The notes under the pieces are model-generated. The model was not told the DNA's origin, searched no databases, and worked only from the letters and a program-made list of their open reading frames with translations. From NCBI GenBank assembly GCA_964453265.1, contig CAYVNU010000032.1:1-6945 (forward strand): a stretch of 6,945 nucleotides of DNA. Direction: 5' to 3'. This DNA comes from CAYVNU01 sp964453265 (GTDB lineage Bacteria > Patescibacteriota > Doudnabacteria > UBA920). Position numbers and translations under genes: made by a program. Positions 1 through 5,115 of this stretch are shown here, piece after piece. How positions within the stretch are numbered: the stretch's first letter is position 1; each line of letters starts with the position of its first letter.

Positions 1-39
1 TATTGAGTAATTTTAGTATAAATGTTAGAATTGTTAGGA

Positions 40-55
40 ATTTGGCGCTATCGTC
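40..55 (+). repeat. Orphan copy of the tRNA-Glu 5' end
   Basis: This 16-bp stretch is identical to 131-146, that is, the last four leader bases plus the first 12 bases of the intact tRNA-Glu gene (acceptor 5' strand and first D-stem strand). After the match the sequence diverges and no tRNA body follows. It is read as a remnant of a second tRNA-Glu gene or as a duplication boundary. A TATAAA at 17-22 lies upstream, but whether it is active is unknown. The identity is seen directly; the origin is inference. Confidence 0.7.
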
Positions 56-97
56 CACGCTGAGTAATATTTAGCTTAACCGATACCCCCCAGAGTA

Positions 98-126
98 TTC
101 ACCAAGACTTCAACTGATCTTATAAA
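98..126 (+). promoter_or_regulatory. Promoter of tRNA-Glu
   Basis: A TTCACC -35 element at 98-103 (4/6 match to TTGACA) is followed by a 17-bp spacer and a TATAAA -10 element at 121-126. Transcription would start near the first base of the tRNA at 135, which suits a short-leader tRNA transcript. A promoter with this spacing is expected here. Confidence 0.5.
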
Positions 127-134
127 TTAAATTT

Positions 135-209
135 GGCGCTATCGTCTAATGGTTAGGACAGGTGGTTCTCATCCACCAAATCGGGGTTCGATTCCCCGTA
201 GCGCTACCA
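135..209 (+). tRNA. tRNA-Glu (anticodon CTC)
   Basis: A full cloverleaf can be folded. The acceptor is 135-141 with 199-205 (first pair G-U). The D-stem is GTC 144-146 with GAC 157-159. The anticodon stem is GGTGG 161-165 with CCACC 173-177, around loop TTCTCAT, so the anticodon is CTC at 168-170 and it reads GAG. The T-stem is 182-186 with 194-198, enclosing TTCGATT. The discriminator is A206 and the 3' CCA is encoded at 207-209. The variable loop is short (AAAT). The G1-U72 closing pair is slightly unusual. The gene has its own promoter and an immediately following terminator, so it is probably a single-gene transcript. Confidence 0.95.
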
Positions 210-246
210 TGAAAAAATCTCGAAGTTGTTCGGGATTTTTTCATGG
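207..246 (+). terminator. Terminator of tRNA-Glu, stem includes the CCA end
   Basis: A hairpin with a 13-bp core (212-224 with 229-241, loop GTTG, T-run at 236-241) acts as a rho-independent terminator. The pairing extends outward through CCATG (207-211) with CATGG (242-246), so the encoded CCA of the tRNA is inside the extended stem. The core hairpin and T-run are clear; any functional meaning of the CCA pairing is inference. Confidence 0.85.
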
Positions 247-375
247 TAAGACTATAAGGGAAAGATGCCAGTTCGACAGCGCCCGCCAAAGCTACTTAAT
301 TCAAGGCAAAAATAAATGAGGTAGCAAATAAACATATTTGATATGCACTTTCAAAAAACCGAAAGCGACGGCGGG

Positions 376-393
376 TTCCCCGTAGCGCTACCA
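376..393 (+). repeat. Duplicate of the tRNA-Glu 3' end
   Basis: These 18 bp are identical to 192-209 of the intact tRNA-Glu: the T-loop end, T-stem 3' strand, acceptor 3' strand, discriminator and CCA. No matching 5' half precedes it, so this is not a functional tRNA. Like the intact gene it runs straight into a terminator hairpin. Such 3'-end duplications are the classic footprint of integration at a tRNA (attL/attR), but no integrase is in the window, so decay of a tandem tRNA duplication is an equal alternative. Confidence 0.75.
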
Positions 394-394
394 A

Positions 395-429
395 CAAAAA
401 ACTTTCACCCTAATGGTGGAAGTTTTTTG
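395..429 (+). terminator. Terminator behind the tRNA-Glu 3' remnant
   Basis: A 15-bp stem (395-409 with 415-429, one G-U pair, loop CTAAT) carries a run of six T in its 3' arm. As in the intact locus, the preceding CCA (391-393) can pair with the TGG just after the stem, with one bulge. The hairpin is unrelated in sequence to the first terminator (207-246), so it belongs to a separate transcription unit that has lost its gene body. Confidence 0.75.
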
Positions 430-463
430 TTTGGCTAGTGGTATGGGACATGATAAGCCAGAA

Positions 464-524
464 TGGGGTTCGACCGCACCCCGTAGAGTCCGAGTGCGGC
501 CGAGGACTTCTACTGGGGTTCCCC
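464..524 (+). repeat. Degenerate tRNA-Glu T-arm copies
   Basis: Two further T-arm relics are visible. At 465-486 GGGGTTCGA and CCCCGTAG flank a 5-base insertion. At 515-524 GGGGTTCCCCG matches the T-arm with the loop deleted. Together with 376-393 this makes three partial copies of the tRNA-Glu 3' half downstream of the intact gene. Similarity to 182-201 is seen directly; calling them relics is inference. Confidence 0.45.
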
Positions 525-571
525 GCCGTGCCCCGCATACAATCCGCCTTAGGCGGAGAGTTGTGCGGGGC
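479..571 (+). other. GC-rich double hairpin segment
   Basis: Two strong inverted repeats sit side by side in otherwise AT-rich DNA. The first pairs 479-491 (CCCC GTAGA GTCC) with 504-518, with two bulged T and a 12-base loop. The second pairs GCCCCGCA 530-537 with 564-571, continues with CAA 540-542 and TTG 561-563, and ends in TCCGCC TTA GGCGGA at 543-557. A terminator follows at once. It may be a small structured RNA or a nested REP-like insertion; there is no coding signal. Confidence 0.5.
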
Positions 572-580
572 AGCGCTATA

Positions 581-611
581 AAAAAATCCGGAGCTTATGT
601 CGGGATTTTTT
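581..611 (+). terminator. Third terminator of the tRNA-Glu cluster
   Basis: AAAAAATCC (581-589) pairs with GGATTTTTT (603-611), forming a 9-bp stem with a T-rich 3' arm. It follows AGCGCTA (572-578), which matches the 3' acceptor strand of tRNA-Glu, repeating the arrangement of acceptor end followed directly by a terminator for the third time. Confidence 0.65.
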
Positions 612-691
612 GTTTGTGAGGTAAAGTTAGGACTTATTATAATTACTAATTTATACCAAAAATAAAACTTTTTTATTTTTGTAAAAAGCGG

Positions 692-697
692 TATAAT
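692..697 (+). promoter_or_regulatory. -10 element before the metallopeptidase gene
   Basis: A perfect TATAAT lies 25 bp upstream of the ATG at 723, giving a leader of roughly 20 nt. No convincing -35 element is seen at the right distance (the region is a T-run). A second TATAAT at 638-643 is a weaker, more distant candidate. Confidence 0.5.
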
Positions 698-722
698 ATA
701 TAAAATATTTAGCTAAAATTAC

Positions 723-1772
723 ATGTCAAAAATACCTATTTTATACAAGGAAGGGTCCGGAATAAACTTTAAAGATATAGGAGATAAAGAAATCCAATTC
801 CCAGCTAATGCCGTTAAAAGTATGCCGGAAGATTATAAAATCCTACGAGATTATTTAATTGAAAACCTGTCAAGCAAAACAGAAGGATTAGAAATACAAA
901 GGGTAAACGATTATATTAAATCGTTAGGCCTAGATTTAAAAAAAATCATAGTCTTAGAAAGTACGGATTTACGTAAATTAAATTACCAACTTACATCTCT
1001 TTTTCAAAGTCTCGAAATACCTGAATTTGAACCTCAATGTTTGGGAAGATATTTAAGCGAAATTGATTTAGTAATAATTATAAGAAACAGAGACTTTGAA
1101 AGACTTAATGGTACTATTTTCACCGAATCCCTATTAGTTCACGAATTAGCACACGGCTCTTATAATTTTGGGTTTTACACCCCTTTAATCGGTGATCGTA
1201 TTCCCACCAAACCAACCGACAAACATACTTTTACCAGATCTGGTTTTAATACTTTATCAACCACTGAAAAAAATAAAATCGTAAGTAATCGGGGTAATTT
1301 TTTAGAAGAAGGGTTTGCTGAAATGCTTAGAGCAAACTATGTAAAATCAAACATGCCAGAAGACTTCAGAAAAAAAATAATGAATAAACTGGGACACGAA
1401 GAAAGTTCGCCAATAAACAAAGCAGCAACAAAAAATTTTAAACTAGACGATTTTAATTATGAATATAAAATGCCTATACAGTATGCGTATTTTCAGCCGG
1501 ATGGAAAACTAATTCACGCAGCTTCAGCGCCCGCAGGGATTGCGTTTGAATTGTTATGCAAAAAAAATCCTCGTTTATACCCCGCATTAATTGAGGCTCG
1601 CAGTTCTCCTGAAGGCTTAAGAAGAGTGGCAAAAATTCTTGATGTCATAAAACCAGGACTTTATAGCAAACTTACAAAATTACAATATAATGACAAAGAT
1701 TTTACGCAAGGTTTAAAATATATTATAGACACTCTCTACAATGGCCAAGTTAATATGGATGAATTAGCCTAA
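723..1772 (+). CDS. Putative cytoplasmic zinc metallopeptidase (HExxH, gluzincin-like)
   Basis: The 349-residue protein carries HELAH at residues 140-144, the zinc-binding and catalytic motif of zincin peptidases, and EEGFAE at 195-200, which resembles the NEGFA segment of M1-type gluzincins; E196 would be the third zinc ligand, 52 residues after the second His. There is no signal peptide or membrane segment, so it should act in the cytoplasm. The N-terminal 130 residues and the C-terminal third match no family I recognise. The ATG at 723 fits the -10 at 692-697; there is no Shine-Dalgarno sequence. It is probably the first gene of a unit with the methyltransferase 50 bp downstream. Peptidase activity is inferred from the motif; the substrate is unknown. 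Confidence 0.75.
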   Translation: MSKIPILYKEGSGINFKDIGDKEIQFPANAVKSMPEDYKILRDYLIENLSSKTEGLEIQRVNDYIKSLGLDLKKIIVLESTDLRKLNYQLTSLFQSLEIPEFEPQCLGRYLSEIDLVIIIRNRDFERLNGTIFTESLLVHELAHGSYNFGFYTPLIGDRIPTKPTDKHTFTRSGFNTLSTTEKNKIVSNRGNFLEEGFAEMLRANYVKSNMPEDFRKKIMNKLGHEESSPINKAATKNFKLDDFNYEYKMPIQYAYFQPDGKLIHAASAPAGIAFELLCKKNPRLYPALIEARSSPEGLRRVAKILDVIKPGLYSKLTKLQYNDKDFTQGLKYIIDTLYNGQVNMDELA

Positions 1773-1786
1773 GTAACTCATATAAA

Positions 1787-1811
1787 TTAACGAGTAAAAT
1801 AACTCGGTTAA
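1787..1811 (+). other. Small intergenic hairpin
   Basis: TTAA-CGAGT (1787-1795) can pair with ACTCG-G-TTAA (1802-1811), with one bulged G and a 6-base loop. It is not followed by a proper T-run, so it does not look like a terminator. It lies 11 bases before the next ATG and could affect translation or processing between the two genes. Weak evidence. Confidence 0.25.
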
Positions 1812-1822
1812 ATATTTTTAGT

Positions 1823-2509
1823 ATGTCTAACGAACAAATAAAAGAAAACCTGAGGCCAATGAACCCCGAACCGTTTGACCCAAAAAAAAGAATTTTTTAC
1901 GCCGAAAAAGCAGTACAAACTGATGATTCAAGTTATAACTATTATGAAGAAATTTTGAATGTCAAATTCGAGGAATGGAAAGGGTTAAAAATTTTAGATA
2001 TTGGCGGAACGCCAAATGGAAATTTTGCTCGCTCTGCAAAAGACCTTGGCCTAGATATTGTAACTTACAATCCAGTAAAAAACCCAAATCAGAAACTTTT
2101 AGAAAATGGCCATGTACAAATTGTTAACCGTAATAAGCAAGTTACAATTCTTAACCCAAACTCTACACCAAATACAATTTACGGACTGGCTCAACAAATG
2201 CCGTTTAAGCCTAACTCCTTCGACAAAATTATTGGCCTAACAAGCATACCAGCCTATTTACCCAATAATATAAACGAATACCGAGAAACTTTTAACGAAC
2301 TGTTAAGAATTTTAAAACCAGGCGGAGAGTGTATTTTGATTCCTGTTATGGAAAATATTTATAATTCGCCGCTGTTTCAAAAATTATTAGAAGATTTAAA
2401 GCCACAAACAAAAATAAATTTTTCTGAAGCTTATAAACTAGAAATTTTAGAAAATGAAAAGGAAACTAAATTTATTAAATGTTTAAAAATGCAAATATTA
2501 AAACTATAA
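1823..2509 (+). CDS. Class I SAM-dependent methyltransferase
   Basis: The 228-residue protein has the Rossmann-fold layout of class I methyltransferases (Methyltransf_11 type). Motif I is LDIGGTPNG at residues 58-66. The second strand, DIVTYNP, spans 78-84. Motif IV-like QQMPFKPNSFDKIIG is at 124-138, and LLRILKPGGE follows at 160-169. The acidic residue that usually ends the second strand and binds the SAM ribose is not obvious (TYNP instead), a mild departure from the family. The long segment at 85-120 between second and third strands is an insertion that could shape the substrate pocket. It follows the metallopeptidase gene by 50 bp and a terminator closes the unit. The substrate cannot be told from sequence. 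Confidence 0.85.
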   Translation: MSNEQIKENLRPMNPEPFDPKKRIFYAEKAVQTDDSSYNYYEEILNVKFEEWKGLKILDIGGTPNGNFARSAKDLGLDIVTYNPVKNPNQKLLENGHVQIVNRNKQVTILNPNSTPNTIYGLAQQMPFKPNSFDKIIGLTSIPAYLPNNINEYRETFNELLRILKPGGECILIPVMENIYNSPLFQKLLEDLKPQTKINFSEAYKLEILENEKETKFIKCLKMQILKL

Positions 2510-2529
2510 AACCAGAAAGAAATACTTTT

Positions 2530-2566
2530 AAAAAAATCCCTTAGTTTAAAACTAAGGGATTTTTTT
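2530..2566. terminator. Bidirectional terminator between converging genes
   Basis: A nearly perfect palindrome pairs 2530-2545 with 2551-2566 (A-run, TCCCTTAGT, short loop, ACTAAGGGA, T-run). Both strands end in a run of T, so it can stop the methyltransferase unit on the plus strand and the DUF1059 gene on the minus strand. The stop codon of the latter lies in the hairpin's edge at 2565-2567. Confidence 0.85.
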
Positions 2567-2780
2567 ACATTTCCGGCAAGGCTTCAAACTTTTTTTCAAA
2601 GTCTGACATCCAGGCTGTGGTTTCTTCGGACGTCATTTTCTTTATTTGTTCGGCAAGTTCTGGGTGAGAACTATTTACGTGAGCTGTGCCGTTAGTAGCC
2701 ATTTCTTCGGCTGTACTACCAGTTATAACAAAGTCACATGTTTCAGGTCCGCCCATTTGAGCGCAAGTCATTTGTTTCAT
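2565..2780 (-). CDS. DUF1059 family small protein
   Basis: The 71-residue product begins MKQMTCAQMGGPETCDF and has HVNSSHPEL at residues 34-42, which matches the DUF1059 pattern: an N-terminal Cys, a GG turn, a second Cys (C6 and C15) and a conserved His pair near HPE (H34, H39). The family is small, soluble and widespread in archaea and bacteria; its function is not established, and the Cys/His set suggests metal binding. The 71 residues are slightly longer than the usual length of about 55-60, with an acidic amphipathic C-terminal extension. It is transcribed away from the GIY-YIG gene and shares its terminator with the converging methyltransferase gene. Confidence 0.85.
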   Translation of the reverse strand: MKQMTCAQMGGPETCDFVITGSTAEEMATNGTAHVNSSHPELAEQIKKMTSEETTAWMSDFEKKFEALPEM

Positions 2781-2791
2781 AAATTTATTTT

Positions 2792-2807
2792 AATTCTTAG
2801 AATTATA
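2792..2807 (-). promoter_or_regulatory. -10 element and overlapping palindrome upstream of DUF1059
   Basis: On the minus strand a TATAAT (2802-2807) lies 21 bp before the ATG. A 13-bp palindrome, AATTCT-T-AGAATT (2792-2804), overlaps the end of the -10 and the expected start point, where a repressor site would sit. No -35 is visible. The promoter is plausible; the operator role is speculative. Confidence 0.35.
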
Positions 2808-2845
2808 AGTTTAGCACATTTCTTTTGGATTTAGAAGCCTATAAA

Positions 2846-2854
2846 TGCTATAGT
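2846..2854 (+). promoter_or_regulatory. Extended -10 promoter of the GIY-YIG gene (leaderless)
   Basis: TGCTATAGT matches the extended -10 consensus TGnTATAAT. Transcription starting 7-8 bases after the hexamer would begin at 2861-2862, exactly at the ATG at 2862, so the mRNA is probably leaderless. A second TATAAT at 2856-2861 directly abuts the ATG and would place the start inside the gene, which makes the upstream element the likelier one. Confidence 0.5.
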
Positions 2855-2861
2855 TTATAAT

Positions 2862-3095
2862 ATGCATTATTTTTATCTGCTTAAATGCAAAGATAATTCT
2901 CTTTACGCGGGCATAACCAATAATTTAAAAAAACGGGAAGCCTTGCATAACCAAGGCAAAGGTTCAAAATATGTGCGCAGCCGCGGGGGCGGAAAAATAG
3001 TCTATTCTGAAAAAATAAAAACCTTAAAAAAAGCTTTGCAAAGAGAAAGAGAAGTAAAAAAGTGGCCAAGAGCTAAAAAATTAAAGTTGATGTGA
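2862..3095 (+). CDS. GIY-YIG endonuclease domain protein (UPF0213/YhbQ type)
   Basis: The 77-residue protein is a stand-alone GIY-YIG nuclease domain. The GIY strand is YFYLLKC (residues 3-9) and the YIG strand is YAG (15-17). These are followed by R25, H29 and GKGSKY (32-37), then VYSEK (47-51), with a probable metal-binding Glu in the helix ALQREREVK (E62). This matches the UPF0213/YhbQ subgroup in order and length (about 80-100 residues). Family members cleave or bind DNA and are assumed to act in DNA repair or processing, but this subgroup's role is poorly settled. No Shine-Dalgarno sequence is present, in keeping with a leaderless mRNA. No clear terminator follows. Confidence 0.9.
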   Translation: MHYFYLLKCKDNSLYAGITNNLKKREALHNQGKGSKYVRSRGGGKIVYSEKIKTLKKALQREREVKKWPRAKKLKLM

Positions 3096-3145
3096 AAATT
3101 ATTAATTTTACTTTAGCTTTTGTTTAAGCAAAAATAACTATTTTT

Positions 3146-3289
3146 CCTTCGTCACTTTCGTAAAGTCTATCCCCCGACCTGTCCTCCGACTCGTCCGACG
3201 TAGTCCCGACTGGTCGGGACGAAGGGGGAAGCAATCTATGTATTTATAAGATTGCCGCGCCCCTCAGTTGCATTCGGGGCTCGCAATGA
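3146..3289. repeat. REP-like inverted-repeat cluster in a 294-bp gap
   Basis: The gap 3096-3389 holds no gene but several nested inverted repeats: CCTTCGTC 3146-3153 with GACGAAGG 3218-3225; CCCCC 3171-3175 with GGGGG 3224-3228; GTCCCGAC 3203-3210 with GTCGGGAC 3213-3220; GCAATCT 3231-3237 with AGATTGC 3249-3255; and GCCCC 3259-3263 with GGGGC 3276-3280, bordered by ATTGC and CGCAAT. The GC content is well above the flanks. It resembles the dispersed intergenic palindromes (AGATTGC ... CGCAATGAC type) that I recall from other environmental genomes; the family assignment is from memory only. Confidence 0.55.
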
Positions 3290-3358
3290 CACTGTCTCAC
3301 TATGAGTTTGTTTTTAAACAGTAATAGCACTATTTAATGCGAAGTGTAATAAAAAGCC

Positions 3359-3364
3359 TATAAT
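3359..3364 (+). promoter_or_regulatory. -10 element before the sigma factor gene
   Basis: A perfect TATAAT lies 25 bp before the GTG start, giving a leader of about 20 nt. There is no matching -35 at 16-18 bp, so the site may depend on an activator or be fortuitous. Confidence 0.35.
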
Positions 3365-3389
3365 TCTGTAGTATTAACAAAAGCATATT

Positions 3390-3971
3390 GTGGAAAATAC
3401 CCAAAGTTTACAACCCAGCGATGAAGACTTGGCTAAAAAGGTTCAAAACGGAGACCTTGCGGCTTTTGACCTGCTACTGGAAAGATACTACAAAAAAATT
3501 TCTCGCTACGGCTATAAATTCCTATTGGGTAAAACGGACATAGAAGACGTTACTCAGGAAATTTTTTTAAAAGCCTACTCATACATAAAAAGTTTTGACA
3601 CTAGCCGCAGATTCAGCCCTTGGATATACAGAATTGCCCATAACGAATTTATAAATATTGGTAAAAAAATAAAAGGCGAACCACTGGACTTCTTTGACTT
3701 TGACACCTTCTTCCCCCACCCTAAGACAGCTAAAACCGCGGAAAATGAAGTAGACGAACATCAAATAAAAGAAATGCTCGACAAATGTCTAGATCAACTC
3801 ACTACAAAATACAGAGAACCGCTAGTACTATACTACTTAGAAGGTTTGGACTACAAAGACATAGCTGAAGTACTTAAAATCCCGGTTGTTAGCGTTGGCG
3901 TAAGGCTTAACCGAGCAAAAAAACAATTGCAAGAAAAAAGTAAACTTTTATTTAAAACAAGTGTTTTATGA
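3390..3971 (+). CDS. ECF-type RNA polymerase sigma factor
   Basis: The 193-residue protein has the two-domain layout of extracytoplasmic-function sigma factors. Region 2 spans about 25-93, with the core-binding and -10-recognition segment DIEDVTQEIFLKAY (50-63) and FSPWIYRIAHNEFIN (75-89). A low-complexity linker rich in Phe and Asp follows (98-120). Region 4 spans about 132-185, with the -35-binding helix-turn-helix DYKDIAEVLKIPVVSVGVRL (154-173). The start is GTG at 3390; an in-frame TAA at 3375 rules out a longer protein. Its end overlaps the next gene by ATGA, so the two are translationally coupled. It directs RNA polymerase to an unknown regulon, presumably controlled by the membrane protein downstream. 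Confidence 0.93.
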   Translation: MENTQSLQPSDEDLAKKVQNGDLAAFDLLLERYYKKISRYGYKFLLGKTDIEDVTQEIFLKAYSYIKSFDTSRRFSPWIYRIAHNEFINIGKKIKGEPLDFFDFDTFFPHPKTAKTAENEVDEHQIKEMLDKCLDQLTTKYREPLVLYYLEGLDYKDIAEVLKIPVVSVGVRLNRAKKQLQEKSKLLFKTSVL

Positions 3972-4726
3972 CAGAAGAAAACAACCAACTAAATAAGGAA
4001 ATTTTAGAGAAAATTAAAACCGGGCAAGTAACCATGCACTCGCGGCTGTTTTTGGCTTGGCGGGCAACGCTATGGACAATTGGCGGACTACTGCTTACGG
4101 CAGCCGGTATTTTTTTGGCAAGTTTTATAGTTTTCGCCCTCCGTGCCAGCGGCGTTTGGGATTTACCTGCATTTGGATATATGGGATTAGTAAAATTTTT
4201 AGCATTCTTCCCTTGGTTATTTGTGCCTGCGGTCTTGCTGTTTATGTGGCTGGTGCAAAAATTTATTTTGCGTTTTTCTTTTGCCTATAAATGGCCGTTT
4301 GTATACACTTCGTTAGGCGTAATAGCATTTGTAATTATTGGCGGGTTTTTTGTTGCATCAACTCCCCTGCACCCCAAGCTTTATATGTTTGCCAGGAGTG
4401 AAAAATTGCCCGGCGCCGGCCGTTTTTACAAATTATATGGCAAAGCTAGGCCAAATAATTTTTTTGTCGGCAATGTTATAGAAAAAAATAGTGGCTACTA
4501 CTTAATAACTTCCCGCGAAAACAAACAATACAAAATAATAGTAACTCCCTTAACTAAAATTTTAGAACTGGACAAATTAGACTCCGGGGACTGCATTGAA
4601 GCTATTGGTGAACAAAAAGACAATATGTTTTTTGCCTTTTTTATTAAAACATTTGATTCAGTTAACACCTACCCGTTTTGCAGAGAACCAAACCCGGAAC
4701 TTCCTCCCCCGCCTTTCAGACCATAA
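3968..4726 (+). CDS. Three-helix membrane protein, candidate anti-sigma factor
   Basis: The 252-residue protein starts inside the stop codon of the sigma gene (ATGA overlap), the usual position of a cognate anti-sigma factor. A short cytoplasmic helix (about 7-30, including EILEKIKTGQVTMHSR) is followed by three hydrophobic segments at about 33-57, 74-98 and 109-130. A predominantly beta segment at about 164-231 (GNVIEKNSGYYLITS, ILELDKLDSGDCIEAIGE) has the look of an OB-like fold and would be extracytoplasmic if the N-terminus is inside. The tail is Pro-rich. It lacks the HxxxCxxC zinc motif of classical anti-sigma domains. I recall similar sigma-adjacent proteins in Patescibacteria. Membrane location is solid; anti-sigma function is inferred from context. 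Confidence 0.75.
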   Translation: MTEENNQLNKEILEKIKTGQVTMHSRLFLAWRATLWTIGGLLLTAAGIFLASFIVFALRASGVWDLPAFGYMGLVKFLAFFPWLFVPAVLLFMWLVQKFILRFSFAYKWPFVYTSLGVIAFVIIGGFFVASTPLHPKLYMFARSEKLPGAGRFYKLYGKARPNNFFVGNVIEKNSGYYLITSRENKQYKIIVTPLTKILELDKLDSGDCIEAIGEQKDNMFFAFFIKTFDSVNTYPFCREPNPELPPPPFRP

Positions 4727-4754
4727 CCACCTTTTAAACCTAGAACTCTAAATT

Positions 4755-4792
4755 AAATAAAGCCAAAAACTTGCAAGTTTTTGGCTTTATTT
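4755..4792. terminator. Perfect palindromic terminator after the sigma operon
   Basis: Two adjacent 19-bp arms (4755-4773 and 4774-4792) form a perfect 38-bp palindrome: AAATAAAGCC and the A-run, CTTG/CAAG centre, then TTTTTGGCTTTATTT. It ends the sigma and membrane protein unit and is symmetric enough to work in both directions. The T-rich end runs into the -35 of the next promoter. Confidence 0.85.
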
Positions 4793-4818
4793 GAACTTTA
4801 AAATACATATGCTATATT
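4791..4818 (+). promoter_or_regulatory. Promoter of the structured RNA
   Basis: TTGAAC (4791-4796, 4/6 match to the -35) is followed by a 16-bp spacer and TATATT at 4813-4818, preceded by TGC, so the -10 is extended. The start point would be near 4825. No reading frame with coding character follows within range, which points to an RNA gene. Confidence 0.6.
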
Positions 4819-4824
4819 AAAAAT

Positions 4825-5115
4825 ATCATAAAGGGGGTGTTATTTTTTTCTTGCGCGTCTCGCGACTCCCGCAGGCAGCCAGCGTAAATATTTGGGAAGA
4901 TTTGCAGAAGAGCAATAGCTCTCCTAAAAAGGCACCAATGTAAGGTGTCTGCTGTAATCTTTCCCGAAAAAAACTCTGGCTGGCATAATAAAAGCCCCCC
5001 TGCCCTCCTAATGCGCGCCCACTGATATTTTCTCAATCTTCTGAGATTGAGAAAACCGAAGCGAGCAATGCGCAAAAAAGGCCGCCCATGCTTCTTAGCT
5101 TGTGGCGGCCTTCTT
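4825..5115 (+). ncRNA. Candidate structured non-coding RNA, about 290 nt
   Basis: A promoter lies before it and a terminator ends it. The 5' domain (4833-5000) folds into one long imperfect rod. GGGGG 4833-4837 pairs with the C-run 4995-5000, and TTATT 4840-4844 with AATAA 4987-4991. Then 4874-4882 pairs with 4976-4984 (8 of 9). An internal loop follows (4883-4893 opposite 4966-4975). Next come GGGAAGATT 4894-4902 with AATCTTTCCC 4956-4965, and GCAGA 4904-4908 with TCTGC 4948-4952. The tip has two hairpins (AGAGC/GCTCT 4909-4922 and CACC/GGTG 4933-4947). A 3' domain has TGCGC/GCGCA (5012-5016, 5070-5074) enclosing a perfect 12-bp hairpin at 5028-5055. G-U pairs favour the plus strand. A rod with a central bubble recalls 6S RNA, but the identity is not established. 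SRP RNA, RNase P RNA and tmRNA signatures were looked for and are absent. Confidence 0.5.
5078..5112. terminator. Bidirectional terminator
   Basis: AAGGCCGCC (5078-5086) pairs with GGCGGCCTT (5104-5112), with an inner GCT/AGC extension around loop TCTT. The plus strand continues TTCTTTATTT, ending the structured RNA. The minus strand continues TTTTTT (complement of 5074-5079), a stronger signal that ends the minus-strand lexA-side genes. Confidence 0.85.

Noticed and set aside
413..619. Open frame of 68 codons on the plus strand
   Set aside because: It runs through two terminators, tRNA relics and GC-rich hairpins. The Arg/Pro-rich product is what folded GC-rich DNA gives by chance.
2646..3069. 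Open frames opposite the DUF1059 and GIY-YIG genes
   Set aside because: They are antisense shadows of two recognised genes, with hydrophobic low-complexity products and no domain match.
4812..5075. Open frame of 87 codons on the minus strand
   Set aside because: It lies antisense to the structured RNA, has irregular composition (many Arg, Leu and Cys), and shows no recognisable domain.
4825..5115. SRP RNA, tmRNA or RNase P RNA
   Set aside because: The SRP apical motif (AGGUCAGG ... AGCAGCC), the tRNA-like end of tmRNA and the conserved GAAAGUCCGGGC of RNase P were looked for and not found.
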